Shown here: one piece after another, positions 1-11,968 of the stretch
How the letters are laid out: every line of letters starts with the position of its first letter
Position numbering within the stretch: position 1 is the first letter of the stretch
Assembly: GCF_032854445.1 (NCBI RefSeq)
Contig: NC_088295.1
Span: forward strand, 61,919,249 to 61,983,248
Reading direction: 5' to 3'
DNA from: Liolophura sinensis
Taxonomy: Eukaryota > Mollusca > Polyplacophora > Chitonida > Chitonidae
Length of the DNA: 64,000 nt
Program-made: the position numbers and the translations under genes
The notes under the pieces: generated by a model
Told to the model about the DNA's origin: nothing
The model's database searches: none
The model's input: the letters and a program-made list of their open reading frames with translations, nothing else

Positions 1-146
1 TGTTTTTGCCAGGTTGATCCGGGTCCATTAATCGGACCTCTGTTTTTGCCAGGTTGATCCGGGTCCATTAATCGGACCTCTGTTTTTGCCAGGTTGATCC
101 GGGTCCATTAATCGGACCTCTGTTTTTGCCAGGTTGATCCGGGTCC
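1..146. repeat. 40-bp minisatellite, 3.7 copies
   Basis: Exact repeats start at 1, 41, 81 and 121 (TGTTTTTGCCAGGTTGATCC begins each); the last copy breaks off after 26 bases. It lies in intron 8 of gene A and probably continues left of the window. Confidence 0.95.
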
Positions 147-242
147 TTTCCATGCCAGGGGCTGATGCATTAACAGCTAGCTAGTAATTACGGGCAGCAA
201 ACTCATGGAATACTAAGACGAGAGCAGTATTTGAAGCCTTAC

Positions 243-3200
243 CGGAAGTTAGTAGGGAATACTTCTGTCGTATAGACATATATCAGGGTAAATGTGGCCG
301 AGATTCCAAATTTACCGACGAATGTTACCACTTGCATGACGATAACTTTGGTCACTCCAGCTGAGGACAAATTGAAAACAACAGATTAATAAAATTTATA
401 TCAAACAGCGAACCAATAACGGACTGATCATATGTTTTAGTATTAGAACATCGAGTGGTCAGCGTTTTGTAAAGATGTCTTCAATCTTTAGTATGTCTTG
501 CCATTGTGTTGTCAAGTTACACCTTGCATAAAAATCGGTTATTGGTTATTGGAGAAGCCAACAACGAAAAGTATAGCTGCACCAAATATTCGAGTATCCT
601 TATATATGAGAGGATATATGCCTACATGTGCGTTACTGAAGAGCCGAATAATGCCCTAACACCGTTATGGGACAGAATGAAACAGGTACGTTACTGAAGG
701 GTCGAATATTGCGCTAGTACCATTATGAGATAGAATGAACAAGTACGCTAATGAAGGGCCGAATAACGCCGCAGCACCATTATGACACAGAATGTACACG
801 TTCGTTACTGAAAGCCCGAACAACGCGCTAGGAACATTACGAGACAGGATAGACACGTATACGTTCCTGAATAACCGAATAACGACAAACATGTACGCAA
901 CATATTTTAGTAAACATTTCATTTGACATGCAAATATAACGAACAAGGTATGCTGGCGTCATATTCGAACGATTACATTATTATAGAGGCACGACTTAAA
1001 AAACCAAACCCTGTGTTAAATTCTCTTACGTTATTTGATATCTAAATATCGAATTTGGTACTGGCACATTGCTTATCTTTAGTCGTTGCTTGCATTATGA
1101 GACAAAATGTGGTTGCAATGTCACACCACAGCGTCGATTAGCATAGCGTTCTTTCTGAAGATAGTACTTATCTGGACGTGTCTGTGAGAAATTGGACACG
1201 GAACAATAAAGATTATTTCCATGTGATCCCGAGGTCTCCCGACTTTGAGGCGGACGCTCTAATCATTAAGCCACCTTATCTTGTAGAGATAGGTATGTGG
1301 CCTGTATACTCACTGAGAGTGAAGTTGAAGACGCCGGCTAACAACAGAGACACTGCACACAAACCGTGTAACCACACCAGTAACTTTTTCCGATCTAACC
1401 TGATGTGATGCAGAAGAAAATGGGAGATATTCACTAAAAGTGCATGAACGTATTAAGCGGTACAAGATTTTAATCAGTACACTGCCCTACTGCGTCTTTG
1501 TTCTTGCACAGTTGAGAGGCTATAATGTCATTCACAATGAGTTAAAGACGAACAATGTTCGCCTATAAATTATTTATTTATTTATCCATTTGATTGGAGT
1601 TTAATGCTGTATACTCAAGAATGTTTCACTTATACGACAGCGGCCAGAATTATGGTACTAGGGAAACCCACGACCATCCGCAGGTCGCTAACATGTTAAC
1701 CACTAGGCCACGGACCCTCCCCCCCCATAACCCCACCCTCTTAATCACCTGATTTGATGAAGAGTTGACCGAACCTTCTGTGTAGACGAGTTAACAAAGC
1801 GAAGAGGGCATTCACACGCACTAGCAGGCGTAGCAGGAGGATTGTGCGTTTAAATACACACTTTGGAATCGGTTTGTGGGAAATATTGAGTAAATACGCC
1901 CAGGGAGTGTAATTCTGTCATCAGCACCTCGACCCACGTGTATACAAAGATACAACACATCTAATATATTCGTACCTACCATCTTAGACCCACGTACAGA
2001 GCCAGGTATGACGGAATTTCCACCAAGGAACCAAGGAAAAAGTTCAAAATTCTGTCTCCAGCCATGGCGTAGGACATAAGAAAGATCCCGTAATACACTA
2101 GACTGTTGACAAACCTGAAATACATAAAAGTTTAGGGAGCAAAAGTATGGCAAGATTCAAATGTCAGAATCAAAACAAAATCTAATATGCCTATTAATGT
2201 TTTTAAGCAATGGGATTTCTAACGAATCAACTAATATACTTTTACGTGAATTATAACAAGCATATGACGTTTAATGTCATGGGACTTCCATGGTATTTAA
2301 ATGGAAAGAAAACACAAACCTGAAGTAAGTAACATGCAGTGGAAAGACCATTACAAGCTGTACACGATGTCAAAATGGCCTTATTTTTCTTTTGGATTTT
2401 TTTTAGTGAATTTCATTGAATGCATTCAAATGTGGATAATAAGGCGAGCTTGACGGGGCATATTTTAATGAGAATGCTCATGTACGTCGTTAATGACATA
2501 ACTTTTTCAATACATCTGTGTTTTTTTCTGTACATCAGTTGTAAATAAGCTTGTATTGTGTGAGGCAGCACGAACAATCGAGACTGATGTTAAATACCTG
2601 TTTTAGGGCCATCGAAACCTGGGTGACATAATTGGGGATATACATAAACAATATAGCTTATATACAACACCTTACAGTCCAAATTAACTGAGAGAAAAAC
2701 ACATAAAAAAATAAATGAAGGTATTTTCAGAAACAGTTTTTCACTAGTCTTTTTACTGATGTTCCCTTCCAGCAGTTTGATGTTTTCCTCCGGCTGTTTT
2801 TTAACCATAACAGCATGCATCTATGCTGGTTGTTGTTTTCCAACAAAAACGACTAATGCGAGTTTAATAATTTATGCGGATAAAACTGTTTCCAACAAAA
2901 AAGACTAATGCGAGTTTAATAATTTATGCGGATAAAACTGTATATCAGTGCTTGCTGAACACACAATCCTGCTGGCCAATGAGAATGGAATGCCAATGTT
3001 CTCTATGTTCTTTATAGCTGCCATTCATAGCCTATTCCAGCTAGAAGATTTTCAGTATGCAATTTAAAACGTGATCCGGGCTTTAGGCTTCATTAAACGT
3101 AACTAACGGTAGGTATCCGGAACGCTGAATAAATATTTCAGCTCTTTTTATTATTCACGAAATGTGCTAACTGGTATTTGAAAAACAAATACTGAAAGTC

Positions 3201-6200
3201 ATCTCACCAGGTAAAACAAATGATAAACACGATCTTCCGCGTTGACCTGTTTTTCAGCAAATGTATTATGCTCAGCCTTTTCGTCCCAGTTTTTGCCACC
3301 AAAGCTGGGCTATCTTTTGAATTGGCGTTGTTTGCCAGTGGAACCATGCGGTTACCACCTGCGTCACATCCTCTGCTTTCAGACGGGCTGTTGATGTTGA
3401 CATATTGGTTGTCTTTAGCTTCAGCAGGGGGCGTGTCTGCACTTGGAACCATCCGATAACCACGTGCCTGATCTCCGGTGCTTTCGGACGAGTCCCTACC
3501 ATCATCTGTAGCCGTCATTTCCTGTTCCATGATACCATTTGTCGCCATGGCTTTTTTCAAAAGCTTCGAAGCTTCCTTTAGCTTGTCGTTCGCGTAAAGC
3601 CAGAGAAGAGATTCCTTTATGAATCTATGGAATAACAAGCAGCCAAAACCTTCAAAACATGACTCAACATTTGTGAGTTTCCAGTGTATAGCTGGAAAAC
3701 GTGTCCTGATATGGGGCTACATATACTTTTTTAGAACGTAAATTCAAAATTGAGAGGAACAGTTTGATTGGAAATATTCAAAGTTTCCCACATCTTACGA
3801 AAGACAATAAGAATACTAAATGACATTATCTGGAGAGAAAAAATGCACATATCTATTTGGTCACTCTGTACTGACAATATATCTTCAATACTTTTGTTCT
3901 TTGCATGGTGCTTTATTTTGAACGTTATTTTAAAATTCATCATGCGATTCTTGACCTTGACCTTGAATTTGTTATGTATGGCAGCCGACGATTGCTCTAA
4001 AAATGTGTGCTAGGACGCATAGATCAAGAATATTTCGTGTTTCCGGTTTCACAAGGAAAGGGAAACCAGGCGGAACCCAAACGAAACTATCGTTTCCCAC
4101 TCCTATTTCACATCCATTTACACCTCCTTTGGGTACTTTCGTAAGCTATATGCATCTTAGCAGTGTTAGAAACTTACATGACGTCCAGAATAACAGAAAG
4201 TGAAGTTATAGATATGACAGCCTGGAAGTATCTCCAATTCATGCCCCTCATTAGCTGTGCTATGCCGGACTCTAGACAGAGAATCACTGCCCACAGTATC
4301 CCAGTCATTGTGGTTAAGAATGGCCTATGGTGGATTGGGCTTAGCTCCATTAGATACACGAATCGTACCAAGGGACACTGCCTGTCACAAATGAAACAAG
4401 AAATCCTCTGGTAACCCATTTTCACCCCCATTTGCCCCGTTTGCCAGAGCAAATTATACGGCAGGCATTGGAAGGCTAAACGTAGTAAAAGTTTCTGCCT
4501 TAAAGTGACCAGCTATTGGTCAGCCAGATCGAAGGTTCGAATCCACCACCCACGGATTTGAATCAGGAGGTTTTTATACATGTCCCTATACCTGGTGAGA
4601 CAACGCCATCCCTTAAGACGACCCGATATTACTTACAAGTGTGTAACAAATGAGTAATGAAAACTCAACAGTAAACCTATACAGACGTATAACAAGAACT
4701 TGTATATACATGTACGTTCAACAAAATATCAGACCGTGTGTATTCATTATACATGCAGTAATGATTTTCATTACATTTAATTTACATCTGTCATCAGCTT
4801 GTCAATCATTTTAAACACTAGAACACGTCATGAGACAAATAATCTTTACGTAGGATATTAAAAGATAAAATTTAGGACCAATCTCACCGTGCCCATGGCC
4901 CCTGTCAGAAAACGAAGAGCCATGAAGACATAAACGTTTGGTGAGAGAGCCAGACCAACAGTGCAGAAGACGTAGAGAAAACGCAAGCCCAGGTAAGATT
5001 TCTTCCTTCCAAGGCGGTCCGATATTGGGGAAACAAAAAGCGAGCCGATGGCCATTCCAACTGTATACAGAACTTGCGATACTTCCGAGAGATAAGCCTT
5101 CTCACAGACCAAATCCCACTGGAAATTAAAGTCAAAGCAAACAAAACTGATTTAATCTTTGGCATGATTGTGGTTTAGTATTACAGGTCAAGTAACTAAG
5201 CTATTTTCATGTATTAAAATTATGCTTTCATGCAGCTTGACAATCCCAAGACAATGTAGTACACTCAAAAATTAATCTGTTGATTTCAAGAGAAAGTTTG
5301 TTGCCTGAGTGAGGCTAGAATGTATTTTGCTATTAAATATAACACATATATTCTATTAATTCAACATATGTTTTCCATTAAACTAACAGAATTTTATGTT
5401 GAATATAACACAGATAAGAGAATACATTCTAGCATCACTCAAACAACACATTTTCTATTAAAATTAACAAATTAAGTTCTTGAATGTAAAAAATGAACAT
5501 CGTTGTCTAAAGCATGTGCAAGGTGGTAAACAATTCTGCATGTGTAATAACTGGTTAGTGTGTGAATGCATGTGCATGTATAAGTTAGATTCAGAATTAG
5601 GAAGGGACTCTAGCTTGTTCCAATGGTAAAAGCACCATCTGACTGCGACCAATGAGGCGAACTACTCGAATTCAGCTGTCGTTTCATCGACTTGCAGCCT
5701 TGCCAGATATCTGGCGAAGGGCGTTGGTTCCCTCAGGCTTTTCCCGTTTCCTTCATCCATAAAACTAATCACAGTCATGTAACTAAGAATTTCTTCAGTA
5801 CAGTGTCAGATAAATAAATTGATGATTGTAGGACGTAATGGTATCATCTCGAACTATCTAACGAAATTCAAGGCGTCATAAATTATACGCATGCGCGTAA
5901 GAATCATAGGTATTAAAATACTGCTTACAGCGCATGCGACTATAGCTATAGTTGCGTATGGCGTTCTTACCTAGCCACAAAATATACATACAATATGTTA
6001 AAGAAATAATAAAACGTATCCGAGATATATGTGAGGAATTTTCGCTCCCAGGACAATCTTTCTATTTATGTTAAATATTCCAAATGTAGTCTAACTTCTG
6101 TGAGCACATGCAACAGTTTGCGCAGATAAATCCCTATCAAACTGTACGCTTTTCAAGTGAATGTATCAATTTTTTCTCATGCCGAAATGGTTTCTGTGTC

Positions 6201-6877
6201 ACTTACTTCTGCAACAATAGTCTCCAATTTGTAGGCCTGATAACGAAATCCACCTCCACAAGCAGAAGAGGTGTTCGATGTGGCGTTCAGCACAGTGCAA
6301 TGGTCATTGAATTCAGTTGTTGCGTTTCTGCCTCCCGTATAATTGTAATCATTTTCTCCGTCCGTGCAAGCGAATTTCGGTTGAAAGCCTGTGATCAAAT
6401 ATTGATTGATAATATTGTAGAAATGAAAGTCATTGGTTAGCTCTAGACCTATGCGTTCTTTTTATCATATATCATTCACCTTTAAAAACAAATTATTGGT
6501 GTAACTATATTTAAACAGGGGCCTCCGAGACCCGGGAGTCTCTCACCAATGTGGTCGCTGTGAGTTCAAGTCCAGCTCATGCTGGCTTCCTCTCCGGCTG
6601 TACGTGGGAAGGTCTTCCAGTAACCTGCGGATGGTCGTGGGTTTCCCTCGGGCTCTCCCCGGTTTCCACCCACCATAATGCTGCCCGCCATCGTATAAGT
6701 GAAATATTCTTGAGTAGGGCGTAAAACACCAATGAAATAAATAAATAAATAAATATATTTTAGCTTAATTGTAGACCTAATGTTTGTACGCTTGTTTAAT
6801 GGGTAGCACTTCTGAATGAGAGCGCCTGTATCATTCTAAAATGGAAATGTACCTACTGCCTCCGTTGAGACCAGACA

Positions 6878-6941
<64 letters not shown>

Positions 6942-8238
6942 TGATTAGCTATCACGTGAGTAAATTTTGGATGTTTTGATTAATTCCAGGTGCAGTGTTT
7001 AATTTTTACACCATTGGTAGAGATTTAATCTGAAAACACTTTTTAAATATCTGACACTTTTCTATCAACAATTATCCCAAATTTAGGGGGGGGGGGCACT
7101 ACGCTGATAGCGCCCATCTATACACGAGCGTTGTCTCGGTAGCGTAGGATTCACGTAGAATGGCGAACGATCTCGAATGCGTCTGTATATCTGGTTGACA
7201 TAAGCCCGTTTGTCTTCAAAACTGTGGCTGAATTTTCAATGTTCTCCCTTGCCCAAAACAAATGTGAGGTCAGAATACCGTGTCACTGGCAGTGTGGTCT
7301 ATAAAGTTCGCCAGCTTTAAAAACAATTCGAACATTTGACTAATACAGGCGAAATTCAAACTAAAGGAGGAAGGCTTGTACACACTCTTCATTAAAAGCC
7401 ACTGTTTCAGTGGATGCAGTCAACATGTGATCGTGATGGTGACAATGATCGTGGCTATAGCAACGATAGTAGTAGTGGTGATGGTGGTGGTTCAAGCTGT
7501 GAAACAGACGTATAAATACGTTACTGCTAAAATATAATCGCATGTTTAGGAAATTTACGGTACTTGAAAATCCACATCGACTAGATTAAACAGGGAAACA
7601 TACACGTATTTTACAGTCAATAACTAAACCATGCATACAGTACTAAAGGACTTGCAGACGATTCACAACCAGAACTTCTAAGATTCGTTATACAAAACGA
7701 GGACGAATATCGTGTTTAGTAATTTTAACGTTGTGTTGTTGTATCTTATTACTGTACTTAAAACTTCTTGGCCGTATCATTCGCCTACATTAATCACCGG
7801 AACCGCTTTTACGCTTCAAAATTACTGCCCTTAAAAGCTTAACAATTAACACTTTCCGTGGTCTGGCGCAGCTCTGTACGCCGCGATGCTGCTTTGATCT
7901 CCGCACCCCACCTCCACGGCGACAACCGTCCACCGCTAGGTCCGACGGTAGCATCTTAATTCTGAACTCAAATTAAATGACGGACAAACTGTCCCCTATA
8001 ACTCATGAAATTAAAAATTAAAACAAAAACTCAACCCAAAAAATCGCACGTATTCGTGCTCGTTTTTCGGTTATCAATGACAATTTAAAGCAATAGAATT
8101 TAAGAATAGAAATTGCATACCTATGAAGGCGATCGCCAGAGTGTTTACAGCCGTGGAAAATATTCCTAGCAGAATAACAGCAATCTGTTTAGTCTGCCAT
8201 TTGCCGGGCTGTTCCAGTAGACAGGCTATCTGATCCAT
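243..8238 (-). CDS. SLC22-like organic ion transporter, gene A (exons 1-8 of 10; 3' end outside window)
   Basis: Member of the SLC22 family, plasma-membrane MFS uniporters/exchangers for organic cations, anions or carnitine; the substrate cannot be read from sequence. Exons: 8121-8238, 6207-6388, 4888-5118, 4178-4377, 3208-3624, 1980-2114, 1314-1399, 243-360; all have AG/GT borders and join in frame. Exon 1 starts at ATG 8238 (MDQIACLLEQPGKWQ) and holds TM1. Exon 2 is the large extracellular loop, with NYT, NAT and NTS glycosylation sites. Exon 3 starts WDLVCEKAYLSEVSQ and contains the MFS motif SDRLGRK. Exon 5 is an expanded cytoplasmic loop with two MVPSAD/MVPLAN motifs. Exon 6 reads YYGIFLMSYAMAGDRILNFF and exon 8 ends TTEVFPTNF. 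Exon 4 is one codon shorter than in B-D because only the second of two nearby AGs keeps frame. Exons 9-10 should lie to the left of base 1. Closest relative here is gene B. Confidence 0.88.
631..890. repeat. Diverged ~57-bp tandem repeat, about 4.5 copies
   Basis: Units begin at CGTTACTGAAG-like starts at 631, 689, 746, 803 and 862 and contain CCGAATAACGC and CATTATGAGACAGAATG. Located in intron 7 of gene A. Confidence 0.8.
1563..1722 (-). mobile_element. tRNA-derived SINE, partial
   Basis: Starts with a (TTTA)n tail, then GATTGGAGTTTAATGCTGTA, TTTCACTTATACGACAGCGG and CCACGACCATCCGCAGGT; ends near GCCACGGACCC. In intron 6 of gene A. Confidence 0.85.
2837..2943. repeat. 52-bp direct duplication
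   Basis: Two adjacent copies starting TCCAACAAAA at 2839 and 2891, nearly identical. In intron 5 of gene A. Confidence 0.85.
5268..5475. mobile_element. Foldback MITE-like palindrome
   Basis: The left arm GTTGCCTGAGTGAGGCTAGA (5299-5318) is matched in reverse complement at 5421-5449 (TCTAGCATCACTCAAACAAC). The arms extend with less identity to about 60 bp on each side, and the centre is also partly self-complementary (CAACATATG against TTATGTTGAA). No coding capacity. In intron 2 of gene A. Confidence 0.6.
6518..6757 (+). mobile_element. tRNA-derived SINE, near complete
   Basis: Head GGGGCCTCCGAGACCCGGGA and TCGCTGTGAGTTCAAGTCC (tRNA-like B box), body GGATGGTCGTGGGTTTCCCT, CACCATAATGCTGCCCGCC and CTTGAGTAGGGCGTAAAACA, then an (AAAT)n tail. 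In intron 1 of gene A. The head looks shortened by an internal deletion. Confidence 0.9.
6878..6941. repeat. (CA)n(TA)n microsatellite
   Basis: About 18 CA units followed directly by about 13 TA units, in intron 1 of gene A. Confidence 0.95.
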
Positions 8239-8906
8239 GTTCTCGTTTTGATTCCTGTCCTACGTAGCGAAATTTTATGTCAACTTTTTTTTTGTTCCAA
8301 GTAACGTTTTACCCTGAAAAGATGCTAATGAATTGCTCGTGAAAGTCAACCTGTGGTAAAATTATTTTCTTTTTCGTGCTCTCGTAGTTACGGTAGTCCT
8401 CTTGGCCGTCTTCACTGCCATTCTCTATGAAAGGCCAATCCCCCTCACTCCCAACATATGCATTACTCAGTTCATCAGGTTCGGTCCAGTGGCCAGGAGA
8501 GCTATTTTATGTGTGGTGGGTTTCAGGCGTGAATTATCTCCCGGCCCTTTAATAGATAGAGCGAGACAGACAACTATCAACAATAACCTTGACCTCATTC
8601 TAAACATGACATTATACAATTACATACAAATAAATAGAATAACATAAAATAAACAACTGCTTGAATAACTGCTTGAGGCGTACACATGTACATACAAAGC
8701 TGTCAAATGTATTAATTAATACACTCGATTATGGCACAATGGATATAAAATAGTTTTTTTTCTATCTGTGTTTCAAATCTTTTATGATGAGTTTTACCTA
8801 AGCAGCATACTTCTCCATAAAGCACCTGTGATCTCGTATTAACTTTTTGTAACGTATACCCTCACATACATTTGTTATCATATCCCGACGCATCTTACCC
8901 TTATAA

Positions 8907-9020
8907 GAGGTCTCCGTGGCTCACTTGGTTAGCGCGCTAGCGCAGCTTAATGACCCACAAGCCTCTCACCAATGCGGCCGCTGTGAAGTCTAGCTCATGC
9001 TGGTTTCCACTCCTGCCATA
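8907..9020 (+). mobile_element. tRNA-derived SINE, head only
   Basis: GTCTCCGTGGCTCACTTGGTTAG-type head with both pol III boxes (TGGCTCACTTGGTTAGCGCG; CTGTGAAGTCTAGC), breaking off just before the 345-bp tandem units. Confidence 0.85.
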
Positions 9021-9100
9021 CATGGGAACACTGTACAGCGTACTTGTTTTGGATTCTGTTGTTCCGGGATGCAAATGTTTTTGTCTCTTGTTACGGTATT

Positions 9101-9443
9101 GAAAACAGCAACAGAAAACAGACTCAGTGACTCAATATTACAATGTAAACAATGCTTTATATATAAAATGAGACGTACAGTTTTACAGACAGTTCAACAA
9201 CAACATACACATCAGTATTACCGGTCTTTACAAGTTTCCAGTTCACCTTTGCATCCCAAGGAATGTATTCCAGGAAATCCAACGTAAAGACCATGGGATA
9301 AACACACAATTCACAAATTGTCCTAGACAGGTACTTCGCCAGGTTAGCGAACACAGTACACAGGTTACACAGAACTGGAACAGTCAAGCCTTTGAATGAC
9401 GTCACACCCGCAGAGCACAACACAGGGTAAATACAGGCATGGA
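9101..9443 (-). repeat. Tandem unit 1 of a ~345-bp repeat containing LINE 5' sequence
   Basis: Near-identical to 9446-9794. At its right side it has the reverse complement of LINE bases from about 11290 to 11366; the rest has no match seen in the intact LINE. Both copies encode an apparent minus-strand reading frame (YLS-TICELCVYPMVF), but I find no function for it. Confidence 0.85.
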
Positions 9444-9445
9444 TT

Positions 9446-9794
9446 GAAAACAGCAACAGAAAACAGACTCAGTGACTCAATATTACAATGTAAACAATGC
9501 TTTATATATAAAATGAGACGTACAGTTTTACAGACAGTTCAACAACAACAACAACATACACATCAGTATTACCGGTCTTTACAAGTTTCCAGTTCACCTT
9601 TGCATCCCAAGGAATGTATTCCAGGAAATCCAACGTAAAGACCATGGGATAAACACACAATTCACAAATTGTCATAGACAGGTACTTCGCCAGGTTAGCG
9701 AACACAGTACACAGGTTACACAGAACTGGAACAGTCAAGCCTTTGAATGACGTCACACCCGCAGAGCACAACACAGGGTAAATACAGGCATGGA
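9446..9794 (-). repeat. Tandem unit 2 of a ~345-bp repeat containing LINE 5' sequence
   Basis: Second copy of the unit at 9101-9443, differing mainly by six extra bases in a CAA run and single-base changes. On its right it continues without a break into the inverted LINE fragment at 9795-10079. Confidence 0.85.
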
Positions 9795-9869
9795 GGTATA
9801 ATCCACTTCAGATCAGTCACAGCTCCCGCAGAAGCTCACAAACGAGCCGTTCAGAGACGTAGAGTAATG

Positions 9870-10079
9870 TCACCTTGTGGCAGAACGAACGTCCTTTGCC
9901 AAAACCATGAAAATAATAGATGAAATTACAACATTGTTATTGTTATTTCCCTGCTTCTGACCCACCTGCTTTGCTTTCTTCCCTTCCTGGGAGCTTCTAT
10001 CGGTTGAAAAATCGCGCGTTCGTTTTGTAGTGGATCGCGTTTCCACGACTTCCATGTCGTCTCCTTCTGCGTCATCCAT
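9870..10079 (-). pseudogene. Inverted LINE ORF1 N-terminal fragment
   Basis: Minus-strand frame starting MDDAEGDDMEVVETRS, followed by a basic segment (KRTRDFS, QEGKKAKQV) and MVLAKDVRSATR. The acidic-then-basic start resembles the N-terminus of LINE ORF1 proteins. From about 9906 leftward the DNA is the reverse complement of 11177-11366 in the plus-strand LINE, which ties it to the same element family. Confidence 0.55.
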
Positions 10080-10432
10080 GGCTGTAACTAATGACTATAG
10101 TGGTGTATGCACAGGGGAGTTATTACAAGACGACAGTTAAAAATAGCAGAAGTTGCTCGGGAGCTGCTCCGAGCCAGGGAGAAAAGACGAAAGGCGCTCT
10201 GTTAGGTGTGGAAGAGACAGTGTAAGTACAGGATTTCCTATCCCACAATTGTACACTATACCTAAAGTATAGTAACTTATAGCCCTATGCTACTATATAA
10301 TACTAACGATATTACTATTATACACTATATATTACTATATACACTATATATTACTATATATACAATCAATTATAGAACTTTTTTTCTATGGATTAACTAT
10401 ATTTCTAATATCAGATGTGACTGCTTATCAGC

Positions 10433-10476
<44 letters not shown>

Positions 10477-11176
10477 AAATTGTTGTCAAAAAGCCCAATA
10501 CTAAGCAACAAACGTGTGTAATTAATTTAGAATTTACAAGACCGAAAGCTATCACAAATAAATCCAAAAAATATCAAATATACAACACTATGAAAACCAC
10601 TCTCAATGAACGCCTGTACAAGAAAGGGGGTTAAGTTGACCTTTGCCTCCTTTACCGCGTCCAGACATATCTACACCTTCTATCGAGCTGAGCAAGTAGA
10701 AATATGTTATAAGCATAACAGGCCCTGTTATATAGGTACAGCGCGGACCTGGCCGAAAGCACCTTGTTCAATGCTCTGTTTATTTAACTGGCTGTTCATT
10801 GGCTGTTAATTCTGTGTCTAAGAATAGTTGAATCCACCTGGACCGTATATAAGCCGTGTTTGCTGTGCAGGGAGGAGGTATTTTTGCTGCATCCACTGGG
10901 AGCCAGGAGAGTGTGCGACGCTCTCGTATAGAGTCCATTATGTTTATATGAGCTGGTGATGCCAGTTTCATTAGGGAGGACAGATTTTTATGCCGGCACC
11001 GTTTGTGTACCACAGCAGTACTGATGTCTGGTTTATGTGAATTTCTGCGGAAGTCACGTTTATTGGTGTTCGGGTCTTTATTATGATTATACAGTGTGGA
11101 CTGTGTAATTTGTTTAACACGCTGACCTCACCTGACCAACAAGGTCGTCAAGGACTCTAAACTGAAGTTTTCAGTT
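10080..11176. other. Sequence between inverted and sense LINE pieces
   Basis: Apart from the A42 run and an AT-rich TATACACTATATATTACTA-like low-complexity stretch (10290-10370), nothing is recognised. The right half may be 5' UTR of the LINE. Confidence 0.4.
10434..10475 (+). repeat. Poly(A) run, 42 bases
   Basis: Uninterrupted A42 between the inverted LINE fragment and the sense LINE. It could be a retrotransposon tail; no recognisable element body was identified to its left. Confidence 0.9.
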
Positions 11177-11304
11177 TTGGCAAAGGACGTTCGTTCTGCC
11201 ACAAGGTGACATTACTCTACGTCTCTGAACGGCTCGTTTGTGAGCTTCTGCGGGAGCTGTGACTGATCTGAAGTGGATTATACCTCCATGCCTGTATTTA
11301 CCCT

Positions 11305-11968
11305 GTGTTGTGCTCTGCGGGTGTGACGTCATTCAAAGGCTTGACTGTTCCAGTTCTGTGTAACCATATTTCAGGGGAATGTAGGGGGCGCCAGCGATGC
11401 CCAAGATGTGGCGGCCCCCATACATTTGATGAATGCCACAACCTGGATCGCCCCAAATGTGTCAACTGCGGGTCCCTGAGCCATAGCTCGGCGTATATGG
11501 GTTGCCCATATAGAAAGCAGGTATGTAAAGCGCAGTTCATAAAGGTTACCAAGAAAATTTCTTTTGCTGATGCTTTAAAATCAGTACGTGAAGAAGATAA
11601 CCCCCATAGAATTTACCCAGAGGGGTCAAATGAGCGAGCTCTAACAGAAGGGCCGGTAGTAGATACCCCCCCCTGAACAGCCCCATTCTATTACGATTAC
11701 ACCCGTCAAGCCAATCCTTAGGTCCATAGCTACTCAAACCCCACGTGGTGAACCCACTCAGACAGACGATATGTCCTTCACAATGGCCACAAGGCTTATC
11801 GCCATCTTTTCGGAAATACTAATAAAAGTCTTCGAAATCGAAGACTCTAAGAGTTTGGTACAAGTAGTGTTTAGCATCGCTCAGAGTCGTCTTGGCTCTG
11901 AGGCTGTTGATTTTAAAAGACTGAACAATATTCTATTTACTGTGTCCTCGGATGATGAACATTCATAA
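11305..11968 (+). pseudogene. LINE ORF1 (gag-like, CCHC zinc knuckles), frameshifted
   Basis: The frame from 11305 contains cysteine-rich knuckles, GECRGRQRCPRCGGPH, DRPKCVNCGSLSHSS and MGCPYRKQVC, typical of the nucleic-acid-binding ORF1 protein of Jockey/I elements. It stops at 11676 just after a run of nine C. One frame over, the reading continues PPEQPHSITITPVKPILRS to the TAA at 11966-11968, so a single-base indel in the C-run explains the break. The N-terminal part is missing or scrambled upstream of 11366; an ORF1-like N-terminus sits inverted at 9870-10079. Confidence 0.75.

Noticed and set aside
4498-4560. tRNA-like stretch with GGTTCGAATCC
   Set aside because: Only a T-arm-like motif; no acceptor or D-arm found. 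Probably another SINE remnant.
7361-7543. His/Tyr-rich minus-strand frame
   Set aside because: Arises from a GATGGTGGT-type triplet-like stretch in intron 1 of gene A.
10287-10634. Plus-strand frame with a poly-lysine run
   Set aside because: The run is produced by the A42 tract; flanks are low complexity with no domain.
11305-11366. Separate small gene starting at 11305
   Set aside because: This start lies in the LINE-derived block that recurs inverted at 9716-9906; it is part of the damaged ORF1 region.
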